Assembly: GCA_023105745.1 (NCBI GenBank)
Contig: JALGQZ010000011.1
Location: 22,904,975 to 22,968,974, forward strand
Source: Austropuccinia psidii
Taxonomy: Eukaryota; Basidiomycota; Pucciniomycetes; Pucciniales; Sphaerophragmiaceae
DNA: 64,000 nt
Direction of reading: 5' to 3'
The number at the start of each line of letters is the position of its first letter. Positions within the stretch are counted from its first letter, which is position 1. Made by a program: the position numbers and the translations under genes. Positions 36,770-45,076 of this stretch are shown here, one piece after another. The notes beneath the pieces were generated by a model. That model was not told where the DNA came from and made no database searches. It saw nothing but the letters and a program-made list of their open reading frames with translations.

Positions 36770-37201
36770 ATGAATCCCCTGGGTCAATCCTATGGTTTGG
36801 GTTATTCTGACCTTATCAAGGTCTTCAGTTCCGACAAGCTGGAGGAATTATTATTTGGTTGTCCCTCTTCTCCTTCGAGGAGCACCACCTTCTGGGATTG
36901 GGTCAACAATTCTTACTCGACCCCTCCATCTCCTCCAGCTCTGACACCAATTTCGAGTACCTCCTCCCCGTTCTCTTATTCAGAGGAAGTCCTAGAAGCC
37001 GCGATGGCTTTCTACACTTTTATCAAAGGCGAGTATGACCCTTGTCTTTTTGTTCCGGACCCCTTCAGTTATTTTTTGAAGGAGGGAACCTCCTCTGCTA
37101 TTAAACCCAAACGACACCATCAGCGGAGAAAAGGGCACCCCTACTACTTATGCCCCCGTGATTCTAACGGACGGGCTATTACAGCACACAAACTAAACTA
37201 G
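36770..37201 (+). CDS. Unknown 143-aa protein inside E1, on the opposite strand
   Basis: The ATG at 36,770 follows a good acceptor (TTACCTAG, ending 36,758) and the frame ends at TAG 37,199-37,201. The protein begins MNPLGQSYGLGYSDLIKVFS. It has a Ser/Pro-rich middle (STPPSPPALTPISSTSSPFS), a hydrophobic and acidic segment (EEVLEAAMAFYTFIKGEYD) and a basic patch KPKRHHQRRKGH that could be a nuclear localisation signal. It ends NGRAITAHKLN. No signal peptide or known domain was recognised. Codons use G and C more freely than the surrounding transposon coding, and CpG is present. It lies antisense to E1 between the accessory ORF and pol. It may be a captured or E1-borne accessory gene, or a chance frame in a GC-richer block. 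Expression is unproven. Confidence 0.45.
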   Translation: MNPLGQSYGLGYSDLIKVFSSDKLEELLFGCPSSPSRSTTFWDWVNNSYSTPPSPPALTPISSTSSPFSYSEEVLEAAMAFYTFIKGEYDPCLFVPDPFSYFLKEGTSSAIKPKRHHQRRKGHPYYLCPRDSNGRAITAHKLN

Positions 37202-38123
37202 GTTAGTTCTGGTCCCCTCCTATATTACTTCCTATGTGGATGTAACTGATCTTCGGTCACACCTCTTTTTTTTTTTTTTATTATATATATATATATATAT
37301 ATTTACATATATATTTATAAAAAAAAATCTTTTTGCTTCTCTGTATTGGTCTATGTTTATTTTGAAGCGTAGTCCTTGCGCGTTATTATTTTGTCACAGT
37401 AGGCCCTTGTTTTATGGAGTGGTGGCTTCTCTCCCTCCTAGTTTTGATGTAATGTGGGCGAATAAAATAAAATAAAATCAGAGACCTTTTTATATATATA
37501 CAAAGAGAAACACTAATAAAATGCAAGTTCCAATGGAACTTGAAGAGAGAGAAAAAAGATAATCAAATTGAGAGAATTACTATAATACTAAGATAAAACA
37601 CACTTAAAACAATAAAATAATAAAATAATAAAGCATAAGATAAACTAGTAAATGTAATAAAATAAAATAATAAAATAAAAAGAAGAAAAATAAAAAAATA
37701 AAAATAAAAATAAAAAATAAAAATAAAATCATGATAAAGAATAAGACAATAGAAAAAAAATAAGATGAACTAAGGTAAAAGCTGAATTTATGGTCTGTAA
37801 TTGATTCTTTGTGATATTTCTATAAGTATATTTAATCTTTTTCTAATATTCATAAGGTGATTATCACCTCTTGTTTTGTAAAAAAATAAACTATTCAAAT
37901 GTAAGTTTTCATACAGTTATCATTTATAAGTATAATTTAAGTGGAGACTGATTCTGTCTTTGTCTCCCTCTTTCTTTTTTGTATGAAAGAAAAAATAGAA
38001 TTGTAAAAAGTGGTAAAAAATAAAAAATAAAAAGTTGAGGAAATAAATAATAATAATATCAATGGAAATAGAAGGGATAACAAATCAAAGAATTGGGTAC
38101 TTAGCAGGTGAGATTTCTTTTGA
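37202..38123. other. 3' flank of the CpG block and A-rich E1 sequence
   Basis: CpG persists to about 37,480 (TTCGGTCAC, GAAGCGTAG, TGCGCG). An AT microsatellite sits at about 37,282-37,312. From about 37,490 the sequence becomes A-rich (AATAAAATAAT repeats) and CpG-free. No gene was seen. Confidence 0.55.
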
Positions 38124-38810
38124 TTAATTCCTTTGACCAAGTATTTTATTCACTAATTCCTTCTTGATAATATTTCCTCTCCTCCATTTTTCTCTTTTGA
38201 AAGTTTTGAAAAGGTGTTCTTGACAGAAGGAGTCCCAAGCTTCTTTATTAAGCTCCATTGCACCAATTTTAAGACTGAGGATTGCTGGTATGAGTGCTTT
38301 TTCCCAGTGACAGTCCCATGTGGCATCTTCTACAATATAGTTTCTTGAGATCTTGCTAATTTTTACATTTTTAATTTTGAAATCCTGGAGGTTGAACCAG
38401 TCTTGGCATTCCCAGGTCCTCCAAAATAATGATTTCCTGAGGTGTTCCTTCATGTTGAATATTTCATTCCAGTATGGGTTTCCAAGGTTGCCATCAATTT
38501 CATCCCATGTCAATAATTCCAAGAATTCATATTTTGTAAGGTTGAATCCAGGTAATTCTCTCCATGGATGAGGAATGACAATTTCTGATGGTGATTCTTC
38601 TTTTTCAAAGATGTCCTCAAACTTAATATATGGAAGTAATATGGTGGAAATATCAGGACAAGGTTCTGGATTTATTTTCAAGAACCAGTCAGGATTTTCA
38701 TCTATTTCTTGTGGATTAATGTAATTGGCCCAGAGTTCTTTTTCTTCTATCCAGATGGTTTGTGTGTCTAATGACCAGGGATTTTCATCAAGTAATGGCC
38801 ATGACTCCAT
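38124..38810 (-). CDS. E1 accessory ORF, paralogue of the protease-ORF C-terminal domain
   Basis: A 228-codon frame starts at ATG 38,810 (MESWPLLDENPWSLD) and is rich in Trp, Glu and Asp. Its middle, ILLPYIKFEDIFEKEE then ELPGFNLTKYEFLELLTWDE and GNLGNPYWNEIF, aligns closely with the C-terminal part of the neighbouring protease ORF: YLPYITFEDIYGDE, QLPGANLNKIQFLELLTEEG, GNLENQLWDEIF. The two appear to be duplicates of one domain not recognised here. It has no membrane segment, signal peptide or zinc motif. The frame is intact, with 254 bp of non-coding sequence to the protease ORF upstream. The function is unknown. Its place between protease and pol and its duplication suggest an element-specific accessory role. 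It may relate to uncharacterised domains reported upstream of RT in basidiomycete gypsy elements. Confidence 0.7.
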   Translation of the reverse strand: MESWPLLDENPWSLDTQTIWIEEKELWANYINPQEIDENPDWFLKINPEPCPDISTILLPYIKFEDIFEKEESPSEIVIPHPWRELPGFNLTKYEFLELLTWDEIDGNLGNPYWNEIFNMKEHLRKSLFWRTWECQDWFNLQDFKIKNVKISKISRNYIVEDATWDCHWEKALIPAILSLKIGAMELNKEAWDSFCQEHLFKTFKREKWRRGNIIKKELVNKILGQRN

Positions 38811-39070
38811 TTTCAAGGATTTGGTGGGTTTGAAGTGTTAAGGTAAGATGAATTGAGAATAGTATCAAATTTATTTATCAAAATAGTTTTAGGGTAGGTT
38901 GAATGGGTTTTAGATGATAATTTTGGGTAAGAATTTAGATATTCCTCTTTGATGAGGCAGGAGGTCACTGCCTTTAGAGAAAAAAATGAAATAAAAAGAG
39001 AAACTAATGATACATTTTATAGATAATACTGATACATTTTAGAAAAAAATCTTGATTTTGTTGGTTTTAT

Positions 39071-40744
39071 TCAAAGTTGAGCTCCCCCAAGTGGGAAAGG
39101 TGAGTGTCTGTTGAGCAATCTGGCCAAAATAAGGTCTTTGAGGGCTTCCACAAAGTTATTTCTTTCCTCAATTTCTGGCTCTGATGGAGATTCTGACCAC
39201 CATAAGTCTTCATCAATGAATATATATCCATCTCCAACCCATTTCAATTTCCCAGTTTGGTATGTTGATCCATTTAATCCAAGGTACCACTGGGCCCAAA
39301 TTTGATTGAAGTAAAGTCCTCTTCTTGGTAGTGTGGTAATTTCAAATATCTCATCCCATAATTGATTTTCAAGGTTACCTTTAATTCCCTCTTCAGTTAA
39401 CAGTTCTAGAAATTGGATTTTGTTCAAGTTTGCTCCTGGAAGTTGACATAAATATTTATCTTCACATAAAATTTCTTGAGCTTCATCCCCATAAATATCT
39501 TCAAAGGTGATGTATGGCAGGTAAATGTAATTGTATTCATTTTCTAAGATGGATTCTGTTTCATCCTCTTCATTGGGAGGTTGCTGGATAAATTCAGGGG
39601 TTTCCAGTTGCCACTCATAAGGTTCTTCTTGGTTGTTCAATGGTCTGTCCAAGAAGTTGATATGGTATGTGTCTTTTAAATTTTTGTCTCTTTCTTCCAT
39701 AATTATGAGGTCTTTTTCAATGTCATTTATAATTTCTTCATCTGAGAGCTCATGATGCTCACTAAATCTGACTTTCTTCTTTTTGGGTTTAGGTTTGAAA
39801 GGGTTTCCATGTATTTTCTCATTTCCATCTACTAAAATCTGGAAAGTTTCTTCCTTACTGTTAATTGGCTTGTAACTTATGTTGGGTAATTCATCTTCAG
39901 AGGTTGAGTATTCAAGTTGTCTTTTGAGATTTCTTGGCCATTTGTTATTTTGTAAATCTTGGCCAAATTTATCACTTTTTGGAGATATGGATAAATTTTG
40001 GGTCTTCTGGGTCAAATTTATCATGGTATTGTCTCTTTTTGCATTTTGAAACTTCTTTCCTGGGTTATTTCTGACCAATGTTGCCACATTGCATAAATCC
40101 ATTCCTCTAGGTGGACCAGTTTGCCATCCAAGTGCTTGAGGTTTGCATATTGGCATGCACAATCTTCTTCCATCAGGCTCTTGATAACTGAGTATCTCAC
40201 CTTGTTTATGGGAAAATTCTAGTCTGATATTGTTGTCTGCCAAGAAAGGTCTTCCAAGTACTGTATGGACAGATCCTTTTGCAATGAAGAAGTGAATTAG
40301 AGTTTCTTCACCTGAAGCCAAAGTGATTGGAGTAAATTCTGAAAGTGCAACCAATGAAGTGGTATGGCCTCCAATTCCCCTAAGGTTCATATTAAGATTT
40401 CTTGTTGTGAGTGAGGCTTTGATTGCTACTTCTTCTGGTATAATGTTGAGTTCTGCACCAGTGTCCACTAATGCTCTGATAGGATATTCTTCCTTTCCAA
40501 TGAAGATTTCCATAAATCCCAAAGGACAAGCATAATGAATCTTGGGCTTTGGTATTTCTTTGAATACAAATGTTAATAGTCTTTCTTGAAGATCCATTGA
40601 GTTGAGTGATTTAATCTTTTCCTGGTCTTTTTCTGATAATTCTTGTAATTTATGGACAAAATTGGGTGACATCCTCAAAATTTCTTCAATGGTGAGGTTG
40701 ATCTTTTGTTGCATAATTTTCTTAATAATTTTGTCAATTTCCAA
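39071..40744 (-). CDS. E1 aspartic protease fused to an unknown acidic domain
   Basis: A 557-codon frame. Residues 1-70 are a charged leader. The retropepsin core follows: FIGKEEYPIRALVDTGAELN, with the catalytic DTG at 94-96, then HFFIAKGSVHTVLGRPFLAD, the conserved hydrophobic-Gly flap and C-terminal strands. After about residue 200 there is a long hydrophilic, Lys/Glu-rich linker. The last 150 residues are the domain duplicated in the next ORF (YLPYITFEDIYGDE). The frame overlaps the zinc-knuckle ORF by 70 nt (40,675-40,744) in the -1 frame and has no ATG-dependent start. Expression by -1 frameshifting is therefore plausible, though I see no classical heptameric slippery site. The protease would cleave Gag-Pol. 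The frame is intact. Confidence 0.9.
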   Translation of the reverse strand: MEIDKIIKKIMQQKINLTIEEILRMSPNFVHKLQELSEKDQEKIKSLNSMDLQERLLTFVFKEIPKPKIHYACPLGFMEIFIGKEEYPIRALVDTGAELNIIPEEVAIKASLTTRNLNMNLRGIGGHTTSLVALSEFTPITLASGEETLIHFFIAKGSVHTVLGRPFLADNNIRLEFSHKQGEILSYQEPDGRRLCMPICKPQALGWQTGPPRGMDLCNVATLVRNNPGKKFQNAKRDNTMINLTQKTQNLSISPKSDKFGQDLQNNKWPRNLKRQLEYSTSEDELPNISYKPINSKEETFQILVDGNEKIHGNPFKPKPKKKKVRFSEHHELSDEEIINDIEKDLIIMEERDKNLKDTYHINFLDRPLNNQEEPYEWQLETPEFIQQPPNEEDETESILENEYNYIYLPYITFEDIYGDEAQEILCEDKYLCQLPGANLNKIQFLELLTEEGIKGNLENQLWDEIFEITTLPRRGLYFNQIWAQWYLGLNGSTYQTGKLKWVGDGYIFIDEDLWWSESPSEPEIEERNNFVEALKDLILARLLNRHSPFPLGGAQL

Positions 40745-41898
40745 TTTAGTTTTAACTTGTTACTTTTGAGGTTTTCTGAAATTCTTTTCTTCTTTGGGAA
40801 TTTCTTCTTCTTCATTCTTATTGGCAATATTTTCAATTTCCTCCTCAGGTTGGTCTGGTTTTGGAATTTGGTAGGAATTATTACTCTTTCTTCTTCCTTT
40901 TCCTCTTCAATGTAAGTTCCCGGAATAGCTGCTTTATTCTTTGGCTCTTGATTTTGGGATTGTCTTTCTATTCTTTGCTTGGTCTGCCTTAATCCAATGT
41001 GTGATTCAAAAGGGTCCTTGGCTGAGGAAATGGTAGGTGGTTTCCAATTTGACCAATCTTCAACATGAGCAATTGAGGTTGATTTATCTTCTGATTTCTT
41101 TTCAGTGGGCTTAACCTCTTCTTCCCGTTTTTGTTTTACCACAGGTTTCTCCATAAATTTCTTGTTGAGTTCTGCTTGTTCTTTTGCAAAGGCCCTGACT
41201 ATTTCTTTGGCACTTTCATTTCCTTCCATAGGTACTCTCTGATAGTTGGGGAAGAGGTAAGATGCTCCTTGGGTTCTGACAATTCTTTTGTCCAAATCTT
41301 CAGCAAGGTGAGTGCATCTAGTTGCTGAATGTCCTTCTTCCTTGCAGTAAGCACATTTTATTGGTGGTCTTGGAGCCATTTGAGCTGGTATGTAAGGTTG
41401 ATAACTGGATGAAAATGGTGGTAAGGGATTCCTTGGCCTATATGGCTGATTATTTTGAGGGAATCTTTGCTCTTGATTGTTGTTCCAGTTTCTTCTTGGT
41501 GGATTAACTGCTTCTGAAAGTGTTTTGAGTTGATTTAAAACTTCTTTAACTGATTCTTTTCCCTCATTTCTTGGTTTAGGGTCTGGTTGTGGAGGATTTT
41601 TGATCTTTTGGGTGAGTTCTTTTACTTGTTTTAAAGCTTCATCCCAGCTTTCATCCTCAAATCTTGTTTTCTTTTCTGGAGGTTTTGGTTTAGAAAATTC
41701 TTTTTGTTGAATAAGTACCTTGGCCTCCAAGTCTTGTTCAATGTATAATTTCAAAATATCCAATCTTGGAATGATGTAACCTCCATCCAAGGCTTGAACC
41801 ATGGCTCTGTCTTTAATCATTTCTTTGTAAATTGAGTCTTGAACACTAGTGGAAAGGCTGGCCAATATTTCCTGGTTATGATTGATATCTCCTTGGAT
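40675..41898 (-). CDS. E1 Gag C-terminal part with CCHC zinc knuckle (nucleocapsid)
   Basis: Continues the gag frame after an in-frame TAG at 41,899-41,901. Counting from 41,865, a Gln/Pro-rich stretch precedes one zinc knuckle, CAYCKEEGHSATRC (Cys171, Cys174, His179, Cys184). DLDKRIVRTQGASYLFPN follows, a text common after the knuckle in rust gypsy Gags. The rest is Lys/Glu-rich. It would bind genomic RNA and package it in the particle. There is no ATG between the TAG and this part, so its expression needs the stop to be read through or the ancestral frame to have been intact. It ends at 40,675, overlapping the protease frame. Confidence 0.88.
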   Translation of the reverse strand: MQGDINHNQEILASLSTSVQDSIYKEMIKDRAMVQALDGGYIIPRLDILKLYIEQDLEAKVLIQQKEFSKPKPPEKKTRFEDESWDEALKQVKELTQKIKNPPQPDPKPRNEGKESVKEVLNQLKTLSEAVNPPRRNWNNNQEQRFPQNNQPYRPRNPLPPFSSSYQPYIPAQMAPRPPIKCAYCKEEGHSATRCTHLAEDLDKRIVRTQGASYLFPNYQRVPMEGNESAKEIVRAFAKEQAELNKKFMEKPVVKQKREEEVKPTEKKSEDKSTSIAHVEDWSNWKPPTISSAKDPFESHIGLRQTKQRIERQSQNQEPKNKAAIPGTYIEEEKEEERVIIPTKFQNQTNLRRKLKILPIRMKKKKFPKKKRISENLKSNKLKLNWKLTKLLRKLCNKRSTSPLKKF

Positions 41899-42684
41899 CT
41901 ATTGGTATCTTTTGAGGTAAGTGATGATTGCTTCATATTCCCCAATGAATTTTCTGTATTGAGTCATGTTTCTTATTCCTCCTTCTTGCTGAGCTTTTGT
42001 GAATAAATAAGTTATTGAGGATAATCTGTATCTTCTTTCAGGTGAGACTGTTCCCCATCTTCTTTTCATATCCACTTTTAATTGATCCCAATCAGCTGTT
42101 TCATATCCTGGAATTCCTTCAATATGATAACTGATTTCTTCATCTTTTGTCCAAAATGCTATTTGTCTTGCAATGTCTCTTCCACTTGCTCCTTCAATTT
42201 CTGCAATATTTTCAACTTTCTTGATGAATCTTTCCACATCCTTTCCATCAAACCACAGATTATAGTCCTTGGCTCTGATTTTCACTATTGGAGTAGTATT
42301 TCTTGGATTTTCTTGATGCAATGGAGTTGGGATTTGAGCAGAAATGTTTACTCTTCTTGGTAAAGTACTTGGTATTTGTTCTGTATAAGGTGTTGATGTG
42401 GCCATGGGTCTTGGGTAAGGTGAAGGTGATCCATGTTGCCTGAATGATCTGGGAAGGGTGGTCTGTTCCTCAAGGGGACTATTTTGTGGAGTATAACTTG
42501 ATGATTTATTTTTACCTTCCTTTTTGATGAGTGCTAGTAATTCTGCTTGCATTTCTAGCATCTTCTGCTGAAGTCTCTCTGTTGAAGACATTTCTTCCTG
42601 TCCTTCAACAGTTTCTTCATTGAGGTTTTCTTCCTGGATTTCTTCAATACTCACAGGTAATTTTGATGATGAAGGTTTATCCAT
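41899..42684 (-). CDS. E1 Gag N-terminal (capsid-like) part
   Basis: The first ATG in frame is at 42,684 (MDKPSSSKLPVSIEEIQEEN). The frame is also open upstream, without any ATG, to the primer-binding region near 43,055. That upstream stretch is protein-like (THSDYYYYPPKQETELGEE), so translation or splicing may start further up. A coiled-coil-like segment (TERLQQKMLEMQAELLALIK) is followed by the capsid core YNLWFDGKDVERFIKKVENI, IARQIAFWTKDEEISYHIEG and DWDQLKVDMKRRWGTVSPER. That arrangement is typical of the fungal gypsy Gag core. The frame ends at TAG 41,899-41,901 in CAA-TAG-ATC, directly before the nucleocapsid part in the same frame. Confidence 0.85.
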   Translation of the reverse strand: MDKPSSSKLPVSIEEIQEENLNEETVEGQEEMSSTERLQQKMLEMQAELLALIKKEGKNKSSSYTPQNSPLEEQTTLPRSFRQHGSPSPYPRPMATSTPYTEQIPSTLPRRVNISAQIPTPLHQENPRNTTPIVKIRAKDYNLWFDGKDVERFIKKVENIAEIEGASGRDIARQIAFWTKDEEISYHIEGIPGYETADWDQLKVDMKRRWGTVSPERRYRLSSITYLFTKAQQEGGIRNMTQYRKFIGEYEAIITYLKRYQ

Positions 42685-43037
42685 TTTTGATTTATTTATT
42701 TCTTCCTTTGATTCTTGTGTTGGGTTATTGATTTTATTTCTTTCAAGGAGATCAAGGAAGAATTTTTCCACAACCTTCAAGTCCCTTTTACTGGTTCTTG
42801 GTGTTGCAATTGGGAAATTGGAATATTTATTTGATTCCTCCCCTAGTTCTGTTTCTTGCTTGGGTGGATAATAGTAATAATCAGAGTGAGTTGATGATTC
42901 AGATTTTTGAGATGATGGTTTTGGCTGATTTTGATTATTTGACTCCAGTTTTTTGTTGTAAAAGATATTCTGGAGTAGTTAGGAATTTTGTAATTGATTG
43001 TAATTTAATTGATTTTTTATTGAAGTTGAGGTTATCT

Positions 43038-43055
43038 GCCACTGTTGGGACACCA
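43038..43055 (-). promoter_or_regulatory. E1 primer-binding site
   Basis: Two bases after the 5' LTR end (CCCACA-TC) the minus strand reads TGGTGTCCCAACAGTGGC. The TGG start and position fit a tRNA primer site. I cannot name the tRNA from memory. Confidence 0.65.
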
Positions 43056-43057
43056 GA

Positions 43058-45076
43058 TGTGGGAACTCCTCTTGTGTGGGATTAAAATGAGGCAGTACCT
43101 GGAGGGGGAAATCACAGGTAACTAGTTTTGAATTGCTAATAACTCCTGTAACCAAGGGTGGCAAGGGTGTATTGCCTGCCCCTCCTAAAATACTAAACAA
43201 AATCTTCCTTGGAGCTCACAAACCAAAATAAAATTAGTAAGTGGCTTTACAACTGCAGAAGACAAAAATTCAGCAGTCTCAGATCAGACCTATTCAATAA
43301 ATAATAATAAAAGGAAATGTCAGTAATTTGGTTAAATTTGAGATTTAATGAAATACTTGTCTGTTTTAATTTTAATAGTTTTTTTGGTGAAATTGAGGTG
43401 AGTTTTTTCTTCTTGGTTAAAATTCCTTTTGCAAGATGATTTGTTTAAGGTGTTCTGGAAAATTTGATGAGTGTTGATAAAGGTAATTTTGTTAAGGTAA
43501 AGTTATAATAGAGTAAAATAATTTTTTTTAAAGGTTGGTTATTATTCTTTTTAAGAGTTGTTAATAATAAGATAAAATATCACTTGTTAAGTTTAAGAGG
43601 TAAGATTCTTTGATATTAGATTTTAAATGGGTAAGTTAGTTTTAAATCCTGTTAAATGAACTTAATTTTACTAGTTAAAATATTTTAATAGAGTAGTAAC
43701 CCTAATCTTGGGTACTGGGTAATTTTTAATAATAATTTTTTTAATACTAAGATTCCACTGAGCTTAGCTACTGGGCAATCTTTAACACTATACTTCCACT
43801 GAGCTTAGCTACTGGGCAAGTAGATTCACTATAATTTTCTGGACTACCTCCCAGGTGAGGGATGGATTATTCCTATGCTCCTACTTTGAAGTGGATATAA
43901 TGTGCATGGGATATAATTTGCATAGGATATAATTTTCATGGGGGGGATTTTGAAATTTGGGGGGAGAGAGCCCCTCTATTTATACCTTTTGGGAGCCTAG
44001 AGGGCCCTCCATGGGAGCTGTCTTTTTCCACTTTAATTCCTCTTGATTTCATCATGTGACTCTGTTTTTGGTGAGGACATTTCTTGCATGGGTCAGGTGA
44101 TTTAAGGTTTGGTGATAATTTTCTCTCTGCACAGCCTCCATTTCTCACATGATTGTCTTTTGGTGAACTAATTATGATGTGATATTCTTGAATTTTCCTT
44201 GCATACATGAGGTGATTCAATTTTGGCTGGGGATTTTTGTTGTGCACAGCCTCTTTCTTGTCACATGATATTCTGTTGGTGGATGCAGTATCACATGATG
44301 ACCTTGTAATTCCTTTGCATATGTCCTATTTTAGGTTTGGTAGAAGTGGCTGTGTAGTTTATGCAGGTGTCATGGTTGTTTTTCTTCTTTTTGAACTTTA
44401 AAATGAAGTCAGGTGATAATTTCTTTCACTGATGAATTTACTGTTATGTATGAGATGATGTGATTTTTGAGTTTGACACATGCTGTGCATAGTCATGTGG
44501 TTGAGATTTAATTAAAATTGTGTACTGCATGCAGCCTGTTGTAACTAGCTTTGGTTTGCATGAGGTGATGAGTGGTGTAAATAATTTTGATTCTGTTTTA
44601 AGGTTTTAAGTGGGGTTACTGTGGATATAAGATAAGGTACTCCTGGGGCTGTGTTGTAAATGAATTGCAGGAATTCCATGGAGTTGAGCTTTGCATCATG
44701 TGACTTTTAATGCAAGCTGGCTGTATAACTAATGCATGTGTCATTTTCTTTCTGCATGAGTCTTGTGGCTGTAAGGGGGTGTAAAGCTGAGTGGGGTGTG
44801 TAATTTAAAGGGTGGTACCTTATTTGTTGTAACTAGTTTACTATATGTAACTTGATTTTTACATATGCATAATGAAATTGAATAATTTATTTAAACACAT
44901 ACACTGCCATTTGGTGCCTGTGCCATGGGTTTATGAGTTAAATCCAGATTCTTGCTGTAAAATTGACCTTTTGGTGTAAAATTTGAGTGTAAGTTTGCCT
45001 GTAGGCTGGATTTACTGCTGTTATGGGGTAGTATGAGCTTGAGCCTGGTGAAAAAAAAATGGTATGGAATACCACA
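43058..45076 (-). repeat. E1 5' LTR
   Basis: 2,019 bp, nearly identical to 25,416-27,434, with TG...CA ends. The minus-strand TATA box (TATAAATA) is at 43,977-43,984. Differences from the partner include single substitutions and a G-run length change near 43,940. Confidence 0.95.
43977..43984 (-). promoter_or_regulatory. TATA box in E1 5' LTR
   Basis: TATAAATA in the context GGTATAAATAGAGGGGC on the minus strand. It would drive E1 genomic RNA toward lower coordinates. Confidence 0.7.

Larger units (their letters stand above)
25416..45076 (-). mobile_element. Gypsy element E1, 19.7 kb, full length with two LTRs
   Basis: Two LTRs of 2,019 bp (25,416-27,434 and 43,058-45,076) are nearly identical, with only scattered differences. 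They bound a 15.6-kb interior, with CCAC duplicated at both outer edges (25,412-25,415 and 45,077-45,080). Minus-strand order is 5' LTR, primer site, gag, zinc knuckle, protease plus unknown domain, accessory ORF, long non-coding middle, RT-RNase H-integrase, polypurine tract, 3' LTR. The target was E2's integrase. LTR similarity implies recent insertion. CpG is almost absent except in 34.5-37.5 kb. The interior is far longer than a usual Ty3/gypsy (roughly 5-6 kb inside). Confidence 0.92.

Noticed and set aside
30651..38123. A separate nested retrotransposon or DNA transposon in the middle of E1
   Set aside because: No terminal repeats, target duplication or transposase/RT sequence found at either edge; left open as a finding about E1's size.
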